A stretch of 64,000 bases of DNA from Photobacterium jeanii (GCF_001650345.1 NZ_LVHF01000033.1:806001-870000); one strand, 5' to 3'. Shown: positions 1 through 9,072, numbered from the stretch's first letter. The notes: generated from the sequence alone by a model not told the origin. A program made the numbers and translations.

Positions 1-2
1 TG

Positions 3-770
3 CCCGAACATTTGATGGGTCACTTCATTGATGAATTTCTGTCGATGGAAAACTTTGCTGAAATTCTTCAAACGCTTCAGCTGCACGGTGGTCGTTGGCG
101 TGGTGAGCTATGTGAAAAACGCAGTGATGGCGTTCTTATTCCACTTGAAGTGCGGGCTAATATTATCGGCGGTCATGACGGCGAGCGTATGCAAATCGTT
201 ATGTCGATCAGTGATTTAAGCCATATTAAAGAGCTGGAGCAGCTTGAGTACCTTGCCCATCACGATGCATTAACCGGCTTAGCTAACCGTAAGCGCTTGT
301 TTGATGTATTAGAAGATAAAATCCAAACAGCAGACATTCAAAGTGATGATAAGTTTGCAGTGTTATATATCGACCTTGATGGCTTTAAACCCGTGAATGA
401 TACCTATGGTCACCATGTGGGAGATAAAGTGTTAAAAGTGGTTGCTGAGCGAATGCTGGCTAGTGTGCGTGATGGGGATTTTGTCGCACGCTTAGCTGGT
501 GATGAGTTTGTGATTATAGTGAATAATATTCGAGGTTATAGAGAAGCATTGTACGCCGCAAATCGAATTTCAGATGCAATCTCACGTTGTATGCACATTG
601 AAAAGCATCAATTAAAGGTGGGAGCGAGTATTGGTTTTAGCGTGATCCAGCATTCGAAATTAACCTCGATTGAAGAAGTGCTGCAGGCTGCTGATGCTGC
701 TATGTATAAGGCAAAGCAAAATCGTAATAGCTCTGTGGTATGCGCTGATGTTGAAGAGCTGCGTAAATAA
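3..770 (+). CDS. GGDEF-domain diguanylate cyclase, 5' end outside window
   Basis: The frame is open to the left edge of the window, so this is the C-terminal part of a longer gene. The first ~70 visible residues look like the end of a PAS sensor domain with its PAC segment. A GGDEF domain follows: the entry motif HHDALTGLANR, then DGFKPVNDTYGHHVGD, then RLAGDEF about 160 residues in. The first glycine of GGDEF is alanine (AGDEF), a variant that occurs in active enzymes. It therefore probably makes cyclic di-GMP from GTP in response to an upstream sensor input. No EAL domain follows before the stop. The membrane or sensor part cannot be judged from this window. Confidence 0.9.
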   Translation, partial: PEHLMGHFIDEFLSMENFAEILQTLQLHGGRWRGELCEKRSDGVLIPLEVRANIIGGHDGERMQIVMSISDLSHIKELEQLEYLAHHDALTGLANRKRLFDVLEDKIQTADIQSDDKFAVLYIDLDGFKPVNDTYGHHVGDKVLKVVAERMLASVRDGDFVARLAGDEFVIIVNNIRGYREALYAANRISDAISRCMHIEKHQLKVGASIGFSVIQHSKLTSIEEVLQAADAAMYKAKQNRNSSVVCADVEELRK

Positions 771-937
771 TTAGTTTTTTGGCTAAGGTGTTTCCCATTA
801 TTCTATTTTTGTGAATTTTTATTTAAACACGTACCAGTTGACTACACTTTGTAATGCTGGCTAAAGGATCGTGGAATGCTGCTCTATGGCTGTTAGAGCA
901 AGCAATCACAAATTGGAATGAATAGGGAGGCTCCATC

Positions 938-1243
938 ATGTTAGCTGAATGCAGACATGTTGCTTTAGTGGGGGACAAGGCAAGATTCGCGGATATTAAA
1001 ATTGCGGCTTCGGGCGTAATTGAAGTCGATATTCCAGAAGATCACCGTCACTTCGAGGCTGATTTCGAACAACTTCACTTTCACACTGAGCACCAAAAAA
1101 CGGAACTGGTTTGCCATAGTGTGAAAGCGGATGCCAATAAAGTTGAGTGGAAGCTAGAGCTGGGAAACGATGATGCCACAGCATTGTTAAAGTTGATCGA
1201 GCGTGCGTCTGATGAGTATGAAACTTTGATGCGTGATCTTTAG
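938..1243 (+). CDS. Hypothetical protein, 101 residues
   Basis: Family not recognised. The start is supported by a strong ribosome binding site (AGGGAGG) just upstream. The protein is soluble and acidic, with several His and Glu residues in the centre, no signal peptide and no membrane segment. It looks like a small single-domain cytoplasmic protein. It has its own upstream gap of about 170 bases and is followed by a good terminator at 1290-1315, so it is probably transcribed alone. No function can be assigned from sequence. Confidence 0.75.
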   Translation: MLAECRHVALVGDKARFADIKIAASGVIEVDIPEDHRHFEADFEQLHFHTEHQKTELVCHSVKADANKVEWKLELGNDDATALLKLIERASDEYETLMRDL

Positions 1244-1648
1244 CTCTGCTTTTTAGCGTCAACCTTACGGTATAAATGACTTTTTGAACAACCCTGTTAT
1301 GCAGGGTTTTCTTTTACCTGAAATTCGTATTTTGCACTGGACTTATTCTTGGCTAGTGAGGCAAACGTTTGGGTTAACGTTTGCTAGTTTCTGGGTGTAA
1401 ACAGACTGTTTCTGATATTTTAAGTGTCTACTCTTGTTACGCGCATGTGAAGCACATAAAATTCGAACTGTAACCTTGATTTAGGTCAAATAAACCACTT
1501 TGTCACCATAATACAGCGAAGTGCCTGCGGGTGATTGACTGTAATTCTTACTATTAACGACAAAGGTTCAGGTATCAGCCAATCTGAGCAACGAAAATGA
1601 TATTGGCGTTCAGATGGAAACTATAAAGCCTCAGCCGGAAAAGTGAAA
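1244..1648. other. Intergenic region with an inverted repeat
   Basis: About 400 bases without a gene. It holds the terminator at 1290-1315 and a perfect inverted repeat GCAAACGTT at 1361-1369 / AACGTTTGC at 1376-1384. The left half resembles the core of a PurR box. The rest is presumably the promoter and leader of the oxygenase gene at 1649. Confidence 0.5.
1290..1315 (+). terminator. Rho-independent terminator
   Basis: Perfect 7-bp stem AACCCTG / CAGGGTT around loop TTATG, followed by a T-rich run. It ends the 101-residue gene. Confidence 0.85.
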
Positions 1649-2488
1649 ATGAAACTAGAAGCCGTTGATTACACCGCAGAAAATGCGGAGCAGCTATTTG
1701 TTGAATCCCTACGTAATACAGGTTTTGGTGTATTGAAAAATCACCCAATTCAGCAAAAGTTAGTGAACGCCATTTATGAAAATTGGTATGCGTTTTTTAA
1801 CAGCGACGACAAAATGGATTTCCGTTTTAATGTTGAAACGCAAGATGGTTTGTTCCCAACGGATGTTTCTGAAACAGCCAAAGGTCATAGTAAGAAAGAC
1901 ATTAAAGAGTTTTTCCACTACTACCCATGGGGTCAATGCCCTGAGTCACTTCGCGAAGAAATTCAGAGCTACTACCAGCAAGCCAATGAACTTGCAGCTG
2001 AGCTACTGTCATGGGTAGAAAAGCACGCACCAGAAGCAGTATCTGGCAAATTCAGTCAACCGCTATCAAGCATGATTGAAGACAGCGAGCAGACGCTACT
2101 TCGCGTTCTGCATTACCCACCGCTTCAAGGCGATGAAGAGCTAGGTGCAATTCGTGCGGGGGCTCATGAAGATATCAACTTACTCACTGTACTTCCGGCT
2201 GCGAATGAGCCTGGCCTTCAAGTGTTAACCAAAGATGGTGAGTGGTTAGATGTACCTTGTGACTTCGGTAACTTGATCATCAATATCGGCGATATGCTAC
2301 AAGAGGCGTCAGATGGTTACTTTCCGTCAACGACGCACCGCGTTATCAACCCTGAAGGTGCTGATAAGACTAAGTCACGTATTTCACTACCACTGTTCTT
2401 ACACCCAAAACCAGAGGTTGTGCTTTCTGAGCGTCATACTGCGGGCTCTTACTTAACAGAGCGCCTGAAAGAGCTAGGTGTGATTTAA
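1649..2488 (+). CDS. Isopenicillin N synthase-like 2OG-Fe(II) oxygenase
   Basis: A 279-residue non-haem iron oxygenase of the isopenicillin N synthase family, which normally couples 2-oxoglutarate decarboxylation to oxidation of a small substrate. The iron-binding triad is visible: H173 and D175 (AGAHEDINLLTVLP) and H230 (STTHRV). The 2OG-binding Arg-x-Ser follows (SRISLPLF). ATG 1649 is preferred over GTG 1643 because GGAA at 1637-1640 is then 8 bases upstream. The substrate is unknown; bacterial relatives are mostly uncharacterised. It stands alone, ended by the bidirectional terminator at 2541-2572. Confidence 0.9.
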   Translation: MKLEAVDYTAENAEQLFVESLRNTGFGVLKNHPIQQKLVNAIYENWYAFFNSDDKMDFRFNVETQDGLFPTDVSETAKGHSKKDIKEFFHYYPWGQCPESLREEIQSYYQQANELAAELLSWVEKHAPEAVSGKFSQPLSSMIEDSEQTLLRVLHYPPLQGDEELGAIRAGAHEDINLLTVLPAANEPGLQVLTKDGEWLDVPCDFGNLIINIGDMLQEASDGYFPSTTHRVINPEGADKTKSRISLPLFLHPKPEVVLSERHTAGSYLTERLKELGVI

Positions 2489-2540
2489 TTTTGAGTTAAT
2501 TCCCGCAATGTTTGTTGAGGGATTTAGCTGAGATATATAA

Positions 2541-2572
2541 AAACGGCAGCACAGAAGTGCTGCCGTTTTTTG
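2541..2572. terminator. Bidirectional terminator, copy 1 of a recurring hairpin
   Basis: Stem AACGGCAGCAC / GTGCTGCCGTT with loop AGAA, flanked by A-run and T-run. It lies between convergent genes and serves both. The same stem recurs at 9041 and, slightly altered, at 10569. Confidence 0.93.
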
Positions 2573-2586
2573 TTGTCGTGATGTCT

Positions 2587-3336
2587 TTAGCTTTCGCCGC
2601 AAGTTTTACTGTTAAGATCACAGCCCCATTCGCAAGGTAGCTCGATCAAAATATCTTCAAGCTTTTCAGGGTGGAGCATTTCTTCTGGCGTCACATTCAG
2701 GTGTTTTGCCATGTGTTGGTTAAATAACTCCCAGTGATTAAGCAAACATTGCTCATAGTTTTGGGTTTCATGTTTCCATGTCTCTAACAAAAATGGTTTT
2801 AAATTTACTGCGCCGTTGGCGTAAATCATCATTTGCCATTTTAGCTCCCATACATTGATCTCTGAGTCTGGAAAGTCTCGATGGAAGGTATCAACCAATT
2901 GGTTAACAAACTCTTCCAAATCACCTTTACTGTCTAAGAAGTAATCCATTAACTCATCGCTTTGGCGAATACCGTCAGTGATCAGCTGAATGGGTTGCTG
3001 GTGAACCAACTGCTGTGCCAACAACATGGTGATGAAACGGTACAAGATAATGTTGCTTGGCAAATCAGATGGGATGCTTTCCTGCAGCTTGTACATGTAC
3101 GACAGGAAGTAGGCATGTAAACAGTCGCTGATGTTATGCCAAATCTTTTCTTTGCTACCAAAGTGGTGGCGAATAAGGCTATGCGAGACACCTGCTTCTT
3201 CACTGATATTACGTAAAGACACGCGCTCAAAGCCCTGTTCACAGAACATCATTGCGGCAGTTTTTATGATAAGCAGCTTAGTTTCTTCGGCGGCCTGTGC
3301 GCTGCGACGGCCTTGTTTCTTTTCAGTCATCGTCAT
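2587..3336 (-). CDS. TetR-family regulator, divergent from RND efflux operon
   Basis: The N-terminal ~60 residues after the start form a typical TetR DNA-binding domain: FCEQGFERVSLRNISEEAG, then the recognition helix region VSHSLIRHHFGSKEKIW. The remaining ~180 residues are helical and would form the ligand-binding and dimer domain. The reading frame extends to GTG 3354, but ATG 3336 has a better-spaced GAAG behind it. It is transcribed away from the efflux operon starting at 3492, and a perfect 17-bp palindrome at 3440-3456 lies between them. The obvious inference is a local repressor of the pump and of itself. The C-terminus is cysteine-containing (CEWGCDLNSKTC), which is unusual and could bind metal or form disulfides. 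Confidence 0.9.
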   Translation of the reverse strand: MTMTEKKQGRRSAQAAEETKLLIIKTAAMMFCEQGFERVSLRNISEEAGVSHSLIRHHFGSKEKIWHNISDCLHAYFLSYMYKLQESIPSDLPSNIILYRFITMLLAQQLVHQQPIQLITDGIRQSDELMDYFLDSKGDLEEFVNQLVDTFHRDFPDSEINVWELKWQMMIYANGAVNLKPFLLETWKHETQNYEQCLLNHWELFNQHMAKHLNVTPEEMLHPEKLEDILIELPCEWGCDLNSKTCGES

Positions 3337-3439
3337 AGTTACTTCATTTCCCACGTAATTTTTACCAGAAATTCGTTATGGCGTCACCTTTATGCATAGC
3401 CTAACTTTTTGCTGTCCACCTGTAAAATATAGTTGATCT

Positions 3440-3456
3440 TAGATTGAATCAATCTA
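3440..3456. promoter_or_regulatory. Predicted TetR operator (perfect palindrome)
   Basis: Perfect 8-1-8 palindrome TAGATTGA-A-TCAATCTA in the gap between the divergent TetR gene and the RND operon. A second imperfect repeat, CTATAC at 3454-3459 and GTATAG at 3469-3474, overlaps its right end. This position and symmetry fit an operator for the TetR protein; binding is inferred. Confidence 0.65.
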
Positions 3457-3491
3457 TACTGCACATGTGTATAGTAAAACAAAGCGAGAAA

Positions 3492-4574
3492 ATGCACGTG
3501 AAAGGACAGCAGCAGATATCTAGCCCCTTTGCGAAAATGGCCGCCATTGCGCTAATGAGTAGCATTTTGATGGGATGTAATCAGGCAAATTCCGAACCGA
3601 CTGCCGAGGTGGTGAAATCGGTGAAGTTGTATGAAGTGCCAGTTAAAGCAGCACAACAGAGCAGCAGTTTTCCGGGTAAAGCGGAGGCTGCCCAGCGTGC
3701 TCAGTTGTCATTTAAGGTAACGGGTGAAGTAAAAGAGATCCTAGTTAACGTTGGTCAGAAGGTAGAGAAAAACCAAGTGTTAGCGGTACTGGACGACAAG
3801 GACTATCGCTTAGCTTTTGATGCTAAATATGCAGAATACGAGCTAGCAAAAAGCCAATTTGAACGTGCAAAGCAGCTTCATACTAAAAAGCTAATTAGTA
3901 CCGATCAATTTGATCAGAACGAAACCCGCTATAAAGCCGCGATTGCCAATATCGAGCAAGCGAAAACTGACCTAGAAGATACGTTAATTACAGCGCCTTT
4001 CGATGGTGTGGTATCGCTGAGAATGGTTAATCCATACCAGTTTGTGGCGGCAAACCAAGCGATTCTAAATATTCAAAATGTCGATAGTTTAGATATCAGT
4101 TTCCAATTACCTGTGACTTTGGTTGAGCAAATGAGCCTTGCAGAAATCAAAGATGCAGCCTCTTGGGTCGTGATGGATAACTTCCCTCAAGCTCCTGTTA
4201 AAGCGCAGCTAAAAGAAATTTCGACTCAACCGAATTTAGAGACTAATACCTATGCCGCCAAGATGACGATTCAGCGTCCAACAGACATGAATGTGCTGGC
4301 GGGCATGGCAGGCAAAGTACATATCGCGCAACCAGATGCTGGTACAACAGTTACCTTGCCTGAAGGCGCGTGGGTAGAGAAACATCAAACGGTTGGTACG
4401 GTTTGGAAATTTAACCCAATTACATCATCAATCAATGCGGTAGAAGTAGAGCTTGATGAACAAGGGCGTGTGAAGCAAGGCTTAGCACAAGGTTCAATGG
4501 TTGTTATCGCTGGTGCAAAAGATTTGTACGCCGGTCAGCAAGTACGTGCATGGGAACGTGAAGGTGGAATTTAA
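3492..4574 (+). CDS. RND efflux periplasmic adaptor lipoprotein 1
   Basis: A membrane fusion protein that would link an inner-membrane RND pump to an outer-membrane channel. The N-terminus has a lipobox ending in LMGC, so the mature protein is a lipoprotein. The order of parts is typical: a lipoyl-like half (QLSFKVTGEVKEILVNVGQKVEKNQVLAVLD), an alpha-hairpin (AEYELAKSQFERAKQLHTKKLIS), the second lipoyl half (LITAPFDGVVS), then beta-barrel domains. The frame is open from TTG 3444, but that codon lies inside the predicted operator; ATG 3492 gives a normal lipoprotein signal. It overlaps the ribosome binding site of the next gene (stop at 4574, next ATG at 4576). Confidence 0.9.
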   Translation: MHVKGQQQISSPFAKMAAIALMSSILMGCNQANSEPTAEVVKSVKLYEVPVKAAQQSSSFPGKAEAAQRAQLSFKVTGEVKEILVNVGQKVEKNQVLAVLDDKDYRLAFDAKYAEYELAKSQFERAKQLHTKKLISTDQFDQNETRYKAAIANIEQAKTDLEDTLITAPFDGVVSLRMVNPYQFVAANQAILNIQNVDSLDISFQLPVTLVEQMSLAEIKDAASWVVMDNFPQAPVKAQLKEISTQPNLETNTYAAKMTIQRPTDMNVLAGMAGKVHIAQPDAGTTVTLPEGAWVEKHQTVGTVWKFNPITSSINAVEVELDEQGRVKQGLAQGSMVVIAGAKDLYAGQQVRAWEREGGI

Positions 4575-4575
4575 C

Positions 4576-5646
4576 ATGCTGAAAAAACTGTCTCTGCTCG
4601 CGTTGAGTATTGCGGTGCTGGCTGGATGTCAGGAAACAGAAATGACGGTCGCAGCCCAGGCGCTACCTGTATCGACGCTACAAGTTGCCGAGTCGGTGGA
4701 AAACCAATACCGCGTTTTTAACGGTCAGGTTGAAGCGGCGGAGAATACACCGTTAGCTTTTCGTGTTGAAGGCGAACTTAGAGAAGTGCTGGTGAAAGCA
4801 GGGCAGCCAGTTAAGAAAGGTCAGTTGCTGGCGGTGCTTGATGCGTACAAATTCGAGCAACAACGTGATGATGCAAAAGCGCAATTTGAACTGACAACCA
4901 AGCAATTAAAACGTGGTCGTGAATTGTTTACGCAAAAGATGATTTCAAAAGCAGAGCTTGATGAGTTAACGGCTAATCAGCGCTTACGTGAAGTAGCGTA
5001 TCAGTCTGCAGTAACACGTTTGAGTTATACCCGATTAGTTGCACCGTTTGCAGGCGTTGTTTCCGATGTAGATAAAGAGTCTTTTGAAACAGTGTCGCCT
5101 GGTGAGCCAGTGATTAGTGTGTATCAAGACGACAAAATCTACATCAATATGCCTGTGTCAGACACTGTGATTGCGATGATCAACCCATCGACGAAGAAAA
5201 AGAGTTATCAACCCTTAGCTCGTTTTGGTGGTGATAGCCGTTATTACCCTGTGACTTATTTAAAGCACACCAGTGAACCTGAGCCACAAACACAAACTTA
5301 TCGTGTGTGGTTCGAAATGGCACAGCAAACACCAGCCATCATGCCGGGTACTAGCGTGGCGCTTAAAGTTGATATGGTGAAAGCTGGTCTGAGTACGTTA
5401 CAAGGGTACCAAATTCCTTTAATTGCATTACAAGCAGGGCGAGAAGAGGGGCAGTTCTTAGTGTGGAAAGTGCAAGATGGCGAAGCACATCCAAAAGAAG
5501 TGACCGTTGAGCAAGTGACCAACCAAGGCGCGATTTTAAGTAGCGGCGTTGAGTTAGGTGATGTGTTGGTTACTTCGAGTTTACGCAAGTTAAGAGACGG
5601 GATGACGATTTCAGAAATTAAGCACACAGAAGGAGCTGCGCAGTGA
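4576..5646 (+). CDS. RND efflux periplasmic adaptor lipoprotein 2
   Basis: A second membrane fusion protein, related to but clearly different from the first. Lipobox is VLAGC. The lipoyl half motifs are LAFRVEGELREVLVKAG and YTRLVAPFAGVVSDVD with an alpha-hairpin between. ATG 4576 is chosen because AAGGTGGA lies just upstream, overlapping the end of adaptor 1. Two adaptors for one pump is known for systems such as P. aeruginosa TriABC and V. cholerae VexIJK, where both are needed. The stop overlaps the GTG start of the small membrane protein at 5643, which implies translational coupling. Confidence 0.9.
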   Translation: MLKKLSLLALSIAVLAGCQETEMTVAAQALPVSTLQVAESVENQYRVFNGQVEAAENTPLAFRVEGELREVLVKAGQPVKKGQLLAVLDAYKFEQQRDDAKAQFELTTKQLKRGRELFTQKMISKAELDELTANQRLREVAYQSAVTRLSYTRLVAPFAGVVSDVDKESFETVSPGEPVISVYQDDKIYINMPVSDTVIAMINPSTKKKSYQPLARFGGDSRYYPVTYLKHTSEPEPQTQTYRVWFEMAQQTPAIMPGTSVALKVDMVKAGLSTLQGYQIPLIALQAGREEGQFLVWKVQDGEAHPKEVTVEQVTNQGAILSSGVELGDVLVTSSLRKLRDGMTISEIKHTEGAAQ

Positions 5647-5903
5647 AGAAGTCTGCACTCAGACACAAGAGAGCATGGTTGAGCTGTGTGATTATGATCG
5701 GTCTGTCGATTATCGGTGTGATCTTCTTGAGTGAGCTGGGGCAGTTTTTGGTATGGCGCTTAATTGGTGATCAGATGCCGGGAATAGAAATGAAGATATC
5801 GCCAGATACGGGGATGGAATATCAACATAGTGTTGGGCTTTTTGCGCTAAGTAAAGCGTTAGATGTTGAGCTGAGTTACAAGCAAATAGCGGTGGAGAAA
5901 TAA
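5643..5903 (+). CDS. Small inner-membrane protein inside efflux operon
   Basis: An 86-residue protein, family not recognised. It has a basic N-terminus (KKSALRHKR), one strong hydrophobic segment at about residues 12-42, and a short polar C-terminal tail of ~40 residues. The GTG start overlaps the stop of adaptor 2 by two bases, and the pump gene begins two bases after its stop region, so it is tightly embedded in the operon. It may be an accessory subunit of the pump, in the way that AcrZ binds AcrB, but there is no sequence similarity that I can claim. It could also be a helper for assembly. Confidence 0.7.
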   Translation: MKKSALRHKRAWLSCVIMIGLSIIGVIFLSELGQFLVWRLIGDQMPGIEMKISPDTGMEYQHSVGLFALSKALDVELSYKQIAVEK

Positions 5904-5905
5904 CG

Positions 5906-8900
5906 GTGAGTATTGCCGAGTATTCAATAAAAAATAAAGTGATCAGCTGGCTGTTCATCGTCATTTTAGCTGTCGGTGGGGTAACGTCTTTCTTGGATTT
6001 AGGTCGTTTAGAAGACCCAGCGTTCACACTAAAAGATGCCATGATCGTTGCAACCTACCCAGGTGCAACATCGATGGAAGTAGAAGAAGAGCTGACCTAT
6101 CCGCTAGAAAAAGCGGTGCGCCAGTTACCTTATGTCGACAAGATCACCTCAACCTCATCTGCAGGTATGACACAGATTATGGTGAGTATGGACATGATTT
6201 ACGGCCCTGATGAATTGCCGCAAATCTGGGATGAAATGCGCCGTAAGGTTAACGATCTCAAGCCGTCACTGCCATCTGGTGTGCAATCCGTCAAAGTTAT
6301 TGATGACTTTGGTGATGTGTTTGGCGTGATGATCATGATGACGGGTAAAGGCTATTCCTATGTTGAATTAAAACAGTATGCCGATTACTTAACGCGTGAA
6401 TTAGAGTTGGTTGATGGTGTAGGTAAAGTCAGCATTGCAGGTGATCAACAAGAACAAATTTTTGTTGAGATTTCTTTGGATCGCATGGCGGCTTTGAACC
6501 TCGACATGAACACTATCGCAGGACTACTGAGTCAACAAAATAGTGTGATTGCTTCTGGCGAAATGATGATCAATGGTCAAACATTGGCGATCCGTCCAAA
6601 TGGCACCATGAACAGTGTTGAGTCATTAGAAAACTTGGTTATTCACGGTCGCGATACCGGTAATCTTATCCGCCTTAAAGACGTTGCCAAAATTACCCGA
6701 GGCGTACAGGAAAAGCCGGGTAACGTTGTGACTTATAACGGTGAGCCTGCCATTAATATTGGTGTTTCTTTCTCTGCGGGCGTGAATGTGGTGGAAGTGG
6801 GTCATCGTTTAGATGCGCATTTAGCAGAATTAGACAGCTTTAAACCAGCGGGTATTGAACTTAATTATTTCTACAACCAAGCCCAAGAAGTTGATAACTC
6901 AGTTCAAGACTTCATTGTGAGTCTAGGTCAGGCGGTTGCCATTGTGATTGTGGTGCTGCTATTTGCCATGGGGCTTCGCAGTGGTTTGATCATTGGCTTA
7001 GTCTTGCTGCTGACTGTATTCGGTACTTTCATTCTGATGAAATGGAATGATATCGAGCTGCACCGTATTTCTTTGGGGGCTTTGATCATTGCCCTCGGGA
7101 TGTTGGTTGATAACGCCATCGTGGTGGTGGAAGGTATTTTGGTTGGCATGAAAAAAGGGCGAACCAAACTGCAAGCTGCTACCGACATTGTAAAGCAAAC
7201 CCAGTGGCCACTGCTTGGCGCAACGGTTATTGCAATAACGGCTTTCGCCCCGATCGGTTTGTCGTCTGATGCAACGGGTGAGTTCATGGGCTCGCTGTTC
7301 TGGGTGCTTTGTTACTCCTTGTTCTTAAGCTGGATCACGGCGCTAACTATCACGCCTTTCTTGGCAGATGTTTTACTAAAAGAAGATAAAACGGTCGAAG
7401 GTGAGGGCAGCAATGAGGTAGAAGACGACCCATACAAGGGCGTGTTGTTTACTGTATTTGGTAGTTCGCTTCGTTTTGCCATGCGTTTCCGTTGGTTAAC
7501 TGTACTCGGTATGGTTGGTTTGCTGGTGGCATCGGTAATTGGTTTTGGCTATGTGAAGCAATCTTTCTTCCCACCGTCAAATACGCCGATGTTCTACGTT
7601 GATATGTGGATGCCTGAAGGCACCGATATTCGCGAAACCATTAAGCAAACGGAAAAAGTTGAAAGCTATATCCGTAGCCAAGATAACGTAGACTTTGTCA
7701 CGACGTCTATCGGTCAGGGGATGCAGCGTTTTGCGCTGACTTACCAACCAGAGAAGAGCTACGAAGCCTACGCACAATTACAGGTGCGTACGACTAGCCG
7801 TGACAATATGTTTGCTTTGCTGAATAAGCTCGATGCAAACTTGGCCACTGAGTTTGAGCAACCGACATTCCAATTTAAGTTGATGGAATTTGGTCCGTCA
7901 CCAGCGTCGAAAATTGAAGCGCGTATTATTGGTCCTGATCCACAAGTGCTGCGTGATATCGCGGTGCAGGTGGAAGACATTATGTTGCAGGACCCTGAAT
8001 CGCGAAATGTTCGTCATAATTGGCGTGAGCGTACCAAAGATCTAGTACCACAATTTAATGAATCGAAAGCGCGTCGCCTTGGTATTTCAAAAGAAGATTT
8101 GTCGAATACCTTACAGATGGCGTACGGCGGTAGTGCGATTGGTTTAATGCGTGATGGTACTCATATGTTACCTATCATTGCGCGTCTACCAGAAGTTGAG
8201 CGTGTTGATTACGATACGTTGAAAAACTTGAAGCTATGGAGCCCTGTACAGCAAGCTTACGTACCGATTGAGCAAGTGATTGACGGTATTGATCTTGCGT
8301 GGTCGGAGCCTCTGATTCAGCGCAAAGATCGTAAACGTACACTCACCGTATTAGCGGATCACAACATACTGGGCGATGACACCGCAGCAACCTTGTTTGC
8401 GCGTATTCAACCAAAAGTCGACGCGTTACCACTACCTGATGGTTACAGCATCGAATGGGGTGGGGAATACGAATCATCGAAAGATGCGCAGCAAGCTATG
8501 ATGGGCTCGATGCCGATGGGTTATTTGCTGATGTTCATCATCACCATGTTGCTGTTTAACTCATTGAAAAAGCCATTGGTGATTTGGGCGACTGTGCCAC
8601 TGTCAATTATCGGTGTGTCGATTGGTTTGTTGGCGACCAATACGCCGTTTAGTTTTACGGCACTACTTGGGCTTCTGAGCCTAAGTGGCATGATTTTGAA
8701 AAATGGTATTGTGCTGCTCGATCAAATCAATATTGAATTGGCTGATGGTAAAGAACCGTACAACGCAATTATCGATAGTGCGATCAGTCGTGTACGTCCG
8801 GTGAGCATGGCTGCTTTAACCACAGTATTGGGGATGATCCCGCTTGTGTTTGATGCTTTCTTTGATTCACTCGCAATTACAATTATGGCGGGCTTAGGTT

Positions 8901-8980
8901 TTGCGACTGTACTGACTCTGATTGTTGTACCAGTTCTGTTCGCAATCTTCTTTAATGTAAAAGCACCAGCAAAAGCATAG
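5906..8980 (+). CDS. RND efflux transporter (AcrB/TriC-type)
   Basis: A 1024-residue resistance-nodulation-division pump that uses the proton gradient to export small molecules from the periplasm or membrane. The length and plan are standard: N-terminal membrane helix, a large periplasmic loop, helices 2-6 around residues 340-490 (with GALIIALGMLVDNAIVVVEG, the conserved helix-4 region), a second periplasmic loop, and a final helix bundle from about residue 870. GTG 5906 is the start; GGTGGAGAAATAAC before it supplies the ribosome site. It is the last gene of the operon before the terminator at 9041. No outer-membrane channel is encoded, so a TolC elsewhere is presumably used. Substrates cannot be predicted. 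Confidence 0.95.
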   Translation: MSIAEYSIKNKVISWLFIVILAVGGVTSFLDLGRLEDPAFTLKDAMIVATYPGATSMEVEEELTYPLEKAVRQLPYVDKITSTSSAGMTQIMVSMDMIYGPDELPQIWDEMRRKVNDLKPSLPSGVQSVKVIDDFGDVFGVMIMMTGKGYSYVELKQYADYLTRELELVDGVGKVSIAGDQQEQIFVEISLDRMAALNLDMNTIAGLLSQQNSVIASGEMMINGQTLAIRPNGTMNSVESLENLVIHGRDTGNLIRLKDVAKITRGVQEKPGNVVTYNGEPAINIGVSFSAGVNVVEVGHRLDAHLAELDSFKPAGIELNYFYNQAQEVDNSVQDFIVSLGQAVAIVIVVLLFAMGLRSGLIIGLVLLLTVFGTFILMKWNDIELHRISLGALIIALGMLVDNAIVVVEGILVGMKKGRTKLQAATDIVKQTQWPLLGATVIAITAFAPIGLSSDATGEFMGSLFWVLCYSLFLSWITALTITPFLADVLLKEDKTVEGEGSNEVEDDPYKGVLFTVFGSSLRFAMRFRWLTVLGMVGLLVASVIGFGYVKQSFFPPSNTPMFYVDMWMPEGTDIRETIKQTEKVESYIRSQDNVDFVTTSIGQGMQRFALTYQPEKSYEAYAQLQVRTTSRDNMFALLNKLDANLATEFEQPTFQFKLMEFGPSPASKIEARIIGPDPQVLRDIAVQVEDIMLQDPESRNVRHNWRERTKDLVPQFNESKARRLGISKEDLSNTLQMAYGGSAIGLMRDGTHMLPIIARLPEVERVDYDTLKNLKLWSPVQQAYVPIEQVIDGIDLAWSEPLIQRKDRKRTLTVLADHNILGDDTAATLFARIQPKVDALPLPDGYSIEWGGEYESSKDAQQAMMGSMPMGYLLMFIITMLLFNSLKKPLVIWATVPLSIIGVSIGLLATNTPFSFTALLGLLSLSGMILKNGIVLLDQINIELADGKEPYNAIIDSAISRVRPVSMAALTTVLGMIPLVFDAFFDSLAITIMAGLGFATVLTLIVVPVLFAIFFNVKAPAKA

Positions 8981-9040
8981 TGATTAATAATACGATGTGT
9001 TGAGCTTTAACCTTCTAACTTAGTATTGGAATAATAACTA

Positions 9041-9072
9041 AACGGCAGCACTTCGGTGCTGCCGTTTTTTTA
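9041..9072 (+). terminator. Terminator of RND operon, copy 2 of recurring hairpin
   Basis: Stem AACGGCAGCAC / GTGCTGCCGTT around a TTCG tetraloop followed by seven T. The stem is identical to the one at 2541. Confidence 0.95.
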
